Origin: Saprospiraceae bacterium
GTDB taxonomy: Bacteria > Bacteroidota > Bacteroidia > Chitinophagales > Saprospiraceae
Assembly (NCBI GenBank): GCA_016717655.1
Contig: JADKFC010000010.1
Coordinates: 124,001 to 188,000 of the forward strand
Direction of reading: 5' to 3'
DNA: 64,000 bases
The translations under genes were made by a program, and so were the position numbers. The notes beneath the pieces were generated by a model. That model saw only the letters and a list, made by a program, of their open reading frames with translations, was not told where the DNA came from and did not search any database. Shown here one piece after another: positions 55,805-64,000 of this stretch. The first letter of the stretch is position 1. Each line of letters opens with the position of its first letter.

Positions 55805-56389
55805 TTATTTATAATTGATAATTTGTTTATAAATGTCCTCACACATAACCTTAACACCATCTTTAAATACTGCCGGAGTTTGTCCTCGCTGGAAGGTCGA
55901 CAGTTCACTGTAAACAATGCCTTCGATTACCCCACTTTTTTGGCCATCTGAGTATACAACTGCCTGATAGGATATTTTTGATTCCAGTTCAAAATTAGTG
56001 GTTGTTTGTGGATTGTTAGCAGGACCGGTGTCAAGGGTTTTGAAAGATTTTTTATTCCAGTCTGGCTTCACTTTTACCAGGACCAGACTGATACCGTTTT
56101 GACTAAATGTGTTGCTCATTTTTACTTCGGTATAAGTAGGTTCAAATGTTGTTTTCAAAACGTCTTCCAATGTACGGCGAAATTGAACCACTGTCATTTT
56201 TTTAATATCGGCTGATTTAATTAGTATTGTGTCTTTTACATTGGGGTCGAAGACAATTGTAAGTGGTTTGTCGATATTGGTTTTATACGCAGTAATGAAG
56301 GGTTGGGTAGTAAAATACCGGACAGTTGGCAAATTACATCCAAAACTTAGGCAAGCGCAAAAAAAGCTATAAAGTCCTAAACTCTTCAT
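55805..56389 (-). CDS. Putative lipoprotein of unknown function
   Basis: A 194-residue protein with a lipobox-like signal (LSFGC, Cys near residue 18). The body has a beta-rich pattern, KPLTIVFDPNVKDTILIKSA, ISLVLVKVKPDWNKKSFKTL and SKISYQAVVYSDGQKSGVIE. I do not recognise the family. It ends next to the 76-bp repeat array and probably forms its own unit. Confidence 0.6.
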   Translation of the reverse strand: MKSLGLYSFFCACLSFGCNLPTVRYFTTQPFITAYKTNIDKPLTIVFDPNVKDTILIKSADIKKMTVVQFRRTLEDVLKTTFEPTYTEVKMSNTFSQNGISLVLVKVKPDWNKKSFKTLDTGPANNPQTTTNFELESKISYQAVVYSDGQKSGVIEGIVYSELSTFQRGQTPAVFKDGVKVMCEDIYKQIINYK

Positions 56390-56498
56390 TGAGAAATTTA
56401 AATGAGTGTTTTTTAATTTTTGGATATTTTACTCCTTATTGTGTTTGTAATGTAGGAGGTGTCCAGATTGTTTTTTGTTTATACGAAAGTTTGTGTCG

Positions 56499-56795
56499 TT
56501 ATTTTGCAAAGAGCCCACACACTATGCCACCAATCAGACCAAGTCCGAGAATTGGTGCATATTGTTTTGTTACAATAGCATCAGGTAGACTTAAAACAAG
56601 ACCCACAAGTCCACCTTTAATCCAATTTGGCATTGGAAGATCCAAATTAAAAATAACGAATCCAATGGCAAATCTGCTAATGAATGATGCCGTCATCGCT
56701 CTCGATTTATCTTCAAAAGTCATAAAGACCATTGGAATAATAGACACAATTCCAAAAACAGTTCCAGCAATAAGCCCTTTGATTATATTATTCAT
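56499..56795 (-). CDS. Small membrane protein
   Basis: A 98-residue protein with three hydrophobic segments (about 5-24, 36-53 and 60-96) rich in Gly and Ile, beginning MNNIIKGLIAGTVFGIVSII. No family is recognised. It starts 4 bases after the DUF5655 gene stop, so the two are co-transcribed from the promoter near 57240. Confidence 0.65.
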   Translation of the reverse strand: MNNIIKGLIAGTVFGIVSIIPMVFMTFEDKSRAMTASFISRFAIGFVIFNLDLPMPNWIKGGLVGLVLSLPDAIVTKQYAPILGLGLIGGIVCGLFAK

Positions 56796-56799
56796 TTCC

Positions 56800-57144
56800 C
56801 TATTTTTTTAGATCGTATGCTTCTTTGAGCCAAGTTAATATTTCATTGTCAACATCATTTGGTTTTGTCAACTTAATTGTATGATGAAAACGGTTTGTTG
56901 AGCCTTGTTCAATTTTGGAAACTCTTTCACTTGTTATTTTATAGTTTAAATGTACTTCAAGGTTTATATAATCTTTTCGAGTATAAACACCTGCAAATCC
57001 AAACCTGTTACCAAGATGAATGCTTGTCTTTTTTGGTTCTATTTTTATCTGACCGAATTCCTTGAGTCCTATTATTAATTTCTCGTAAATGTCGGTTACG
57101 ATTTTCTCTTTGTCTTTTAAATGGTCAAGTTCTGTATATTCCAT
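56800..57144 (-). CDS. DUF5655 domain-containing protein
   Basis: A 114-residue soluble protein. KKTSIHLGNRFGFAGVYTRK (about residues 39-58), LEVHLNYKITSERVSKIEQG and NRFHHTIKLTKPNDVDNEIL, then TWLKEAYDLKK, match DUF5655, which is common beside predicted phosphoribosyl or transport-type small operons. The function is unknown. Confidence 0.8.
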   Translation of the reverse strand: MEYTELDHLKDKEKIVTDIYEKLIIGLKEFGQIKIEPKKTSIHLGNRFGFAGVYTRKDYINLEVHLNYKITSERVSKIEQGSTNRFHHTIKLTKPNDVDNEILTWLKEAYDLKK

Positions 57145-57476
57145 TTTAAAGTTGCTTTGTTATTTGCTCATTTTTGGATCGAATAGATTGTCGCAATCCA
57201 AGGGCGTTTATACAATCCTTCCTCACCGCCGTTTCAAACAAATATACAAGTTTGTACACATATAATAAACATCTATAAAACTAAACTAGGATTCTACATA
57301 TTTAACCGGGTAGAAAATCGCCTACTGATAATTATGCAGAATTTTAAGCATAAAAATATAATCAGCCAAATAAAATATTGAATGAACATGCCCGTTGTTC
57401 TTTAAGTTGTGTTTTTCCGATATGAAGTCATAAAAGCCAAATTTTATTTGGAAACGAATTTATCAATAAATTATGT
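57145..57476 (-). promoter_or_regulatory. Intergenic region with a shared promoter/operator-like motif
   Basis: This 330-base gap has no gene. At 57238-57256 the minus strand reads TACAAACTTGTATATTTGT, with -7 box TATATTTG (57246-57239) next to the inverted repeat TACAA-nn-TTGTA. The same 19 bases occur upstream of the VOC lipoprotein at 58170-58188, pointing to common regulation of the two units. Confidence 0.5.
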
Positions 57477-58070
57477 TTATTTAAGTTCGGCTAGAATTAT
57501 CTTTTTTTGATTAAGTGTATTTTTTAATGCCTTATCTCTAACTTTAGGGTCATCGCTGTTTATTAAGTCAAAATATTCAACGGGAACAACCTGCCACGAT
57601 AGACCATATTTATCTTTACACCAACCACAAGAACTTTCTTGTCCTCCATTTGCTGTCAAGGCAGCCCAATAATAATCTACTTCAGCCTGGTCTTTGCAAT
57701 TAATTACAAACGAAACAGATTCATTAAACTTGAAGTAAGGACCTGCTGCCAAAATATTGAATTCTATTCCATTGATTTCGATAATCGCCGTTTCAAAGTC
57801 GCCGCCCCCTGCTTCTGGTGGATTTTTATATTTGCGATGATCTTTAAGTTTACCATCTTTAAAAATGGAGAGGTAATAATCTGCTACTGCCTTTGCATCT
57901 TTTGTTTCAACCCAAAGTGAGGGTGTTATTTTTTGGGTAATGGTACTTTTATTTTCAGTTGTTTGGCTGCTATTATGGATGGATGTGTCGGCGTTATTTG
58001 ACTGACCTGAATTTGAACAAGAGCTTGTCAAACCAATAAAAAGGGATCCTAGAAGTAATAATTTGTACAT
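57477..58070 (-). CDS. VOC/PhnB-like protein with a lipoprotein signal
   Basis: A 197-residue protein. The N-terminus is a lipoprotein signal (LTSSC, Cys near residue 18) with a Ser/Asn-rich linker, followed by a PhnB-type VOC domain: ITPSLWVETKDAKAVADYYL, GIEFNILAAGPYFKFNESVS and CKDKYGLSWQVVPVEYFDLI. PhnB-like proteins (3-demethylubiquinone-9 methyltransferase family) are normally cytoplasmic, so an exported, membrane-anchored version is unusual. The substrate is unknown. Confidence 0.8.
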   Translation of the reverse strand: MYKLLLLGSLFIGLTSSCSNSGQSNNADTSIHNSSQTTENKSTITQKITPSLWVETKDAKAVADYYLSIFKDGKLKDHRKYKNPPEAGGGDFETAIIEINGIEFNILAAGPYFKFNESVSFVINCKDQAEVDYYWAALTANGGQESSCGWCKDKYGLSWQVVPVEYFDLINSDDPKVRDKALKNTLNQKKIILAELK

Positions 58071-58169
58071 TTTTTTAATATTGATTATGGTTGTCTATTC
58101 ATAAATAGTGTGTGTAAAGGTGTCAATATAAATTGTATCGTTGCAACCCCATTTCACATTGTTTCATAA

Positions 58170-58188
58170 ACAAATATACAAGTTTGTA
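58170..58188 (-). promoter_or_regulatory. Promoter/operator-like motif shared with 57238-57256
   Basis: The minus strand reads TACAAACTTGTATATTTGT. TATATTTG (58178-58171) fits the -7 consensus and the upstream TACAA-nn-TTGTA is an inverted repeat. It is placed about 100 bases before the start at 58070. Confidence 0.5.
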
Positions 58189-58200
58189 ATCATTTACTAA

Positions 58201-58640
58201 GGTGTAAAAGCGCCTTCGCAATTAAGCTGGTCTGTTTTCGTTTTCTTAGTCAGGTAGACTTCAAGTTTTGGCCATTCCTCGAAATCATAGCCATCCAAAT
58301 AAAGTATGGCTACCATAAGCTGTTCGATATAAAAGTTGTAAATAGCCGTAATTAAATGATTGTTGCCAAAGAATATTTTGAGGACAGTCCTAGGTCATCA
58401 TTTTGAATCACGTGGAAAGTATAAGAGAGGCGAGCAAAAGGACCCATGTTGAAAATGTGATTTTTATAACTCTTCTTGTTTTGCAGTATTTACCCAATCG
58501 ATACTAGAATTAAAACTAAGTCTTGCTGCCAAAGAGAACCATGGGCACTTATGCAATGGACTGCAGAAAGTTAAATTAACGTGAAGTAGACGTAGTTACC
58601 AATCAATGAACAAAATACATTGAAAGATGTGAGTCTATAA
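58201..58640 (-). pseudogene. Decayed coding remnant
   Basis: No intact frame, but protein-like sequence appears in successive minus-strand frames: WFSLAARLSFNSSIDWVNTA (about 58545-58485), SYKNHIFNMGPFARLSYTFH (about 58465-58405) and, near 58370-58201, NNHLITAIYNFYIEQLMVAI, LYLDGYDFEEWPKLEVYLTK and a stop. The order is collinear, so this is probably a broken gene with at least two shifts. The family is not recognised. Confidence 0.4.
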
Positions 58641-58655
58641 AACCAAAATGGCATA

Positions 58656-59777
58656 CTAGTTTCCAGGCCTCACACTTCCGGCATTGATAAAATTTCCGTT
58701 AAAGCTTCCTGTTCCTTTGTAGATGCCAGTATTGGTAAAGCTACCCAATCCCCCCTGATAGTTGAGATTTCCATTATTGCAGAGGGTGCCATCATTGAGG
58801 ATCGAAGCCCCGACATTTACATTCAGGTTTTCAGACATCCAGGTCAATGTTTTACTTGTTGCAATCTGAAGGGAGGAAGGAATAGACAGATCATAACCAT
58901 TTGCATCCAGGGACACAGATGTAGGAATAACGATGTCTTCTGTAACATTGGCCAGAAGCACAATGGTATCATTTTCAGCAGCAGCATTGATGGCATCCTG
59001 TAAGGTAAGATAGGAAGCACCTCCTATTATTTGGGCAATATAGTTTTCATTTTGGGTGATAATTACGATGCCGTTTCCTGTTTTGAAACCTGCCGTAAAT
59101 GTTGGGTTGGCAAGTGTACCGGTCCAGGATGAACCGCCGCCGCCGCCACCGCCGCCACAATTGCCAACAGAAGTGCCACCACCGCCGTAATAGCCTCCAC
59201 CACCGCCATTGGTACCGCCGTAGCTGTTGTAGCAAATACCGTTTTCCCAGGTATCTGAATTACCGCCTTGTCCGAATGATCCGTTTTGTCCGCAGATGCC
59301 TGTATAGCAAGTGTTGCAAGAACCGCCTCCACCGCTTGTAAGTCCACCGCCGCCAGCCCCACCTGAATGGCAGGAGGAATTTCCGGCACCACCGCTGATT
59401 CCGCCTTGGGTACCAGCACCACCATAACCTGCCCCTCCGCCTCCACCGGCGTAATTGGCTCCAATGGTTCCGCCTCCTCCGGTACCACCGGCACGTGTTC
59501 CCACATCTGTGAAACCACCACCACCTCCGCCACCGCCGACGATGATCCTGTCTGCAAGTGAAGTGCCAGTCATCCGTACATCAGAAGCGCCACCGCCATT
59601 TCGTGCTACAGCAGCATAGCCACTGCCACCACCGTTATATCCATCCTGGCCACCTACAAAAATATTCAATATTTGTCCAGGGGTAACGTTTAAATCACCA
59701 GTAGCCTGGCCTCCATTTCCACCGGCACCACCGGCACCTTGTGCTCCTGAAGCAGAGATGTTGATTGAATAAACACC
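58656..59777 (-). pseudogene. Glycine-rich secreted protein, main part (frameshifted)
   Basis: From GVYSINISASGAQGAGGAGG the frame runs through a ~150-residue glycine-rich region (GGGxxGYGGAGTQGG patterns), typical of 'YTVPxGVxxI' Bacteroidota surface proteins. It then passes ASYLTLQDAINAAAENDTIV into a C-terminal domain ending GSFTNTG, GTG, NAG, SVRPGN. The domain layout matches the end of the adhesin at 24.9 kb. The gene is one with the signal-peptide part upstream; the shift lies at about 59778. Confidence 0.75.
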
Positions 59778-59916
59778 GAGGAACCGTGTAGGTTTGCATA
59801 GAGCCGGTATAGTTATAAGTTATAACTGTCTGTGCTATAGAAAGGTGTGATAAAAAGAGCAGGAACAACGCACTTAAAACATGGATGGGCCCAAGATTGC
59901 GAACCCAATAAAACAT
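59695..59916 (-). pseudogene. Glycine-rich secreted protein, signal-peptide part
   Basis: ATG 59916 starts MFYWVRNLGPIHVLSALFLL, a signal peptide ending near LSIAQ, then TVITYNYTGSMQTYTVPR, the conserved opening of this protein type. After that the frame turns to nonsense (CLFNQHLCFRS), while the correct continuation GVYSINIS is one frame over. One base is gained near 59778. Confidence 0.75.
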
Positions 59917-59968
59917 CTTGTGTGTGGGAGCATTTTGATGATTGATCATTGCGGAAAAGAATTTGAAC

Positions 59969-59976
59969 CAAAGGTA
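59969..59976 (-). promoter_or_regulatory. Candidate -7 box TACCTTTG
   Basis: TACCTTTG on the minus strand fits TAnnTTTG, 52 bases upstream of the ATG at 59916; it is the same octamer as the candidate at 50881. Confidence 0.45.
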
Positions 59977-60206
59977 TTTATTTGGAGCAATTTTTCCTAG
60001 GATTTCCTTGGATTTGTTTCCATAATCCATTTCCAAGAAATTGATAATTAATACTATATACCTTAAATATTTATATATTTATTTAGCAATGGTGTTGAAA
60101 ATGGAAGATATATTGGACTGAATTTTTTTGTAAAATGTAATGGTGTTATGTCTTTGAATTAAGGCCTATAGAAAGGACCAAATGGCTATTTGATGGTGGC
60201 ATACAT

Positions 60207-60839
60207 CTAATTGCGTTTCTGATATTTGAATTCAAAACCATTGGAAAGGAGAGTGAGACTGGTTAACGACAGTTCCTTTATATCATAGGTTTCGACACCA
60301 TATTTATAGAAAATATCCCCATTGATGTTTTTGGAAAGTTTAACATAGATTTCATAGGTGCCCGGATTTGCCACATAAAAATTATGGCTTGAGTATCCAC
60401 TGGAAGAAACCGAATAACTTTTGGGGCCATCAAAGCTGCGCTTATAAATGTGTTTGCCATTGTTATGTCTGGTAATTATATCTGGATATTCACCGGTAAT
60501 GAGGACTTCATTCAGCTCAATATTTTCAATGACTTTTCCGGATTTTTCATCCAGGGCGTGAATAGTAAGTTCAACATCATTTGATTTTGAAGTATGGTAA
60601 ACGACCATAGGATTGATCAGTGAATCATATTTTAGGATGAGTTGATTACCCACGATCGAATATTTTCCTGAGCCGACTTCATTGCCCACACAAAATGATT
60701 CGATGAATTTGAAGGTAGAATCTTTTTCTAGGGTAAGACTAACATAATTCAAAAATTCATCGCGAACATAGACACCGGTTTGTCCCTGAGCTTTGAATGT
60801 ACATAATAGCAAGGCAAAGTATAAAGATAGTTTAATCAA
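60207..60839 (-). CDS. Secreted protein of unknown function
   Basis: A 210-residue protein with a signal peptide (MIKLSLYFALLLCTFKAQGQ). The next part, SLTLEKDSTFKFIESFCVGN then GSGKYSIVGNQLILKYDSL (about residues 32-75), is the common Bacteroidota pattern of a lipocalin-like 'xGxYxxxxdxLiLky' strand pair. A second half, GYSSHNFYVANPGTYEIYVK, is beta-rich. No named family is recognised. Confidence 0.7.
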   Translation of the reverse strand: MIKLSLYFALLLCTFKAQGQTGVYVRDEFLNYVSLTLEKDSTFKFIESFCVGNEVGSGKYSIVGNQLILKYDSLINPMVVYHTSKSNDVELTIHALDEKSGKVIENIELNEVLITGEYPDIITRHNNGKHIYKRSFDGPKSYSVSSSGYSSHNFYVANPGTYEIYVKLSKNINGDIFYKYGVETYDIKELSLTSLTLLSNGFEFKYQKRN

Positions 60840-61053
60840 AGTAGTGAATTTTAAATAGAAACTTTAGTCTATTCAATATTATTGTTTAGCGAGTATTTTT
60901 TAATACATAGGGATTATAGGTAATTTTATCGGGATACATTTAAACGTAACCTAATATCTCGGTAGTTATCGTAAGAATACGTTTACCAAAAACAGGTAAA
61001 AAAAATAAAATAATAAGCGCAAGCCTTATTATGGACAATTGCCATTAGCCTTC

Positions 61054-61620
61054 TTAGTTTTCATTTTTATAAATGATGTCCAAAAGAAAGTCAAATTGAT
61101 TATCCTTTTGAAGTAAAAAATGTTCTATGCTACTATCCACCATGTATGTTGGTAGTAAGCCTGAACCATCATTTTTTTGTATATTGGTCATAATGAAACG
61201 TTTTGTGGGAATTTGTACATTAATCTTGGTGTTGGGGAGTTCGAAATCCTTTGCATAACCTGCCAAAACATGGGGGTTACCGCCAGATTCTGTACCCACA
61301 AAAACGGTGTTGGTATTTTCTCTCAAACAAGATGAAAAAATAACGGAATTGGAAAAACTTCCTCCATTCAACAAAACATATATTTTTCCTTTAAATTGAT
61401 TTTTAAAGGGAGTGTGTATGCCCATGGAAGGACCTTTGGCTGCTACTAGCCTGCCATTTTTAATCTTCTCATATTGATTTACCACTTTAAATGGTTTTGG
61501 AATTAAGTACTTTAATAGATACACACCGTTTTCAACATCACCGCCTTGATTGTTTCTAAGGTCAATAACTAAATTTTGGGCTTTACTCTTTATAATACTG
61601 TTCAGTATATTTTTAATTTC
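61054..61620 (-). pseudogene. S41 family peptidase, C-terminal catalytic part (frameshifted)
   Basis: Reads KEIKNILNSIIKSKAQNLVI, DLRNNQGGDVENGVYLL, then YVLLNGGSFSNSVIFSSCLR with the expected catalytic Ser in GGSFSNS, and TESGGNPHVL. These are the S41 (tail-specific/C-terminal processing protease) motifs. It is joined to the N-terminal part by removing one A from the minus-strand A run facing T5 at 61621-61625. Confidence 0.8.
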
Positions 61621-62428
61621 TTTTTATAAAATTCTGATTGTATTCACTCTTTAAAATATCGGTATGAAAGTCTTTAATGGTCAAAATGGCAACCCGTTTT
61701 GTGCTATCATATTTCAAGTCAATGCCTTTTTCATTTTGAGTTTTAGAATTTAAATACAAGTCGTTTTTTTGACGATAAAAGTATATGCTATCTTTTGGAA
61801 GCGCCGATGTTATGACAGTGTATTTACGATCGCTGTTTGTGTAGCTGATCTGAAAGGAAGAAGGATGGCCGAATTGATAACTGTAATATTCCCGGAAATA
61901 GGTATCTAAAATCCATTTTGCATAAGAAAGATTTTTACCATCTCTCACTTGCCTTTTTAATAATTTTTCTATTATTGATGAAGCAGCTAGGCCATTTATA
62001 CTATCAATAATTGTTCCATCTTCCAATAGTTTGGTTTTCGTGCAATTCATTTTAACATACAGATTTTGATCCACAAATCCTATTTGAAAGGGTAAAAACT
62101 TGCTATGGGTATTGTGATAGTCGGTAAAACTGTTGCTGGGTAAGATCAAGGTATGACCATCTTTAACAATATTACTGGATAATGTGATTTTTGAATAAAA
62201 TTCAGCCTCCGTTAGTGGTTTATTGATAGAATTAGAAATACTGTCAAAAAAGAAATTTATTTGATCTTTGGGTGCGTATAAATAAAGGTTGGGGTGTTGC
62301 CTTTCAAGATTGATTTTATAAAAATGAAGATCACTTTTTAATTCTTCTTCAGAAAATAGTCTTTGGGATGAGATGTTTATTTGGAGTAAAAGGACTAAAA
62401 ATAGAGGAGCCAAGAATTTTTTTATCAT
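61613..62428 (-). pseudogene. S41 family peptidase, N-terminal part
   Basis: ATG 62428 starts a signal peptide (MIKKFLAPLFLVLLLQINIS). The segment LFSEEELKSDLHFYKINLER, then HPNLYLYAPKDQINFFFD, is the usual helical N-domain, followed by a PDZ-like region and KRVAILTIKDFHTDILKSEY. The frame ends QNFIKRN at 61613, but the catalytic half continues one frame over. The full protein would have about 455 residues and act in the periplasm or on the surface. Confidence 0.8.
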
Positions 62429-62593
62429 ATTGAATTTGCTTTGTTTGAAGTTGTTGGTTTTTCCTGTTATGCAAACCATGTGATATCAAATTTGGGGTGT
62501 CTGGTTTATCAATCTTATAATTTATACCAACCGATACATTTTATCGCTGTTAATGGCAACCTCAATCTTAGGCTTGCACAATTGAAGTATTAA

Positions 62594-62601
62594 CAAATAT
62601 A
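62594..62601 (-). promoter_or_regulatory. Candidate -7 box TATATTTG
   Basis: TATATTTG on the minus strand fits TAnnTTTG in the AT-rich gap upstream of the S41 gene, about 165 bases before its ATG. The distance is long, so the assignment is tentative. Confidence 0.35.
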
Positions 62602-62879
62602 TAAATTAATAAACTTTTTACAGACCCCTAATTTTGAGTATGCCCAAAGAGGTCGTTTTTTCCAATGTTGAGTCATTGTAAAATTGAAAAATTTTCCCCA
62701 TAAAGTATGAAATAGTTTTTCTTTTCGAAATAGTAATGAGAGTATCTGCAATCAAAGCCGACCCAGCAAAATTTAATTTGGCATTTAACATTGTGTGCTA
62801 TCCGGACAATCTTCAGAGTAACGTTTTATCCCGCCTTAATTCATCCTCTTATATTCATTGGGTGACTGCCCTTTTTAAA

Positions 62880-64000
<1,121 letters not shown>

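Overview
This 64-kb window comes from a member of the Bacteroidota, most probably a Saprospiria-like environmental lineage. The evidence is TAnnTTTG-type -7 promoter boxes, starts without Shine-Dalgarno sequences, many large secreted proteins with adhesin/PKD-like or PA14 domains, type IX secretion style C-termini, cysteine-rich 'GxxCDDGDxxTxND' linkers, paired DUF1800/DUF1501 genes, and the gene orders rpsF-rpsR-rplI and fabF-rnc. No plasmid, phage, CRISPR or tRNA/rRNA gene was recognised. The right end, from about 62.9 kb, degenerates into G/C homopolymers and looks like unreadable sequence at a contig end.

Layout. 0-8.4 kb: a partial membrane protein, DUF1801 and GNAT genes, a 1384-residue four-repeat secreted protein, and an MBOAT/SGNH-like acyl-transfer pair on the minus strand. 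8.6-24.9 kb is the housekeeping part: asnS, panC, fabF, rnc, a membrane hydrolase, rpsF-rpsR-rplI, rlmD, an O-antigen ligase-like gene, two Skp/OmpH chaperones with a secreted endonuclease I, a 58-residue gene coupled to gltX, a methyltransferase, a GNAT and a DinB-like gene. 24.9-36.8 kb carries secreted proteins: a very large minus-strand adhesin broken by frameshifts, then a plus-strand cassette of a tail-fibre-like protein, DUF1800, DUF1501 and a PA14/discoidin protein. 36.8-46 kb: small genes, a 251-bp MITE-like element made almost entirely of hairpins, a DUF1295 membrane enzyme, and a potassium module (KdpD-like kinase, KdpE-like regulator, Kup transporter, outer-membrane barrel). 46-62.5 kb is mostly minus strand: a serine hydrolase, lipoproteins, acetyltransferases, an XRE regulator with a membrane partner, a 76-bp repeat array, a VOC lipoprotein, a glycine-rich protein and an S41 protease.

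A recurring feature is broken reading frames. There are in-frame stops in rnc and the tail-fibre-like gene, and single-base slips, mostly in homopolymers, in at least six further genes. Together with the contig-end homopolymers this points to sequencing error in low-coverage stretches more than to mass pseudogenisation. It cannot be settled without reads.

The most distinctive non-coding structures are the hairpin-array element at 38.4-38.66 kb (perfect 11-bp terminal inverted repeats flanked by a 7-bp direct repeat), a strand-switching heptamer repeat between panC and asnS, a 76-bp double-hairpin tandem array at 55.2-55.7 kb, and two long hairpins with a related core at 24.84 and 37.83 kb.
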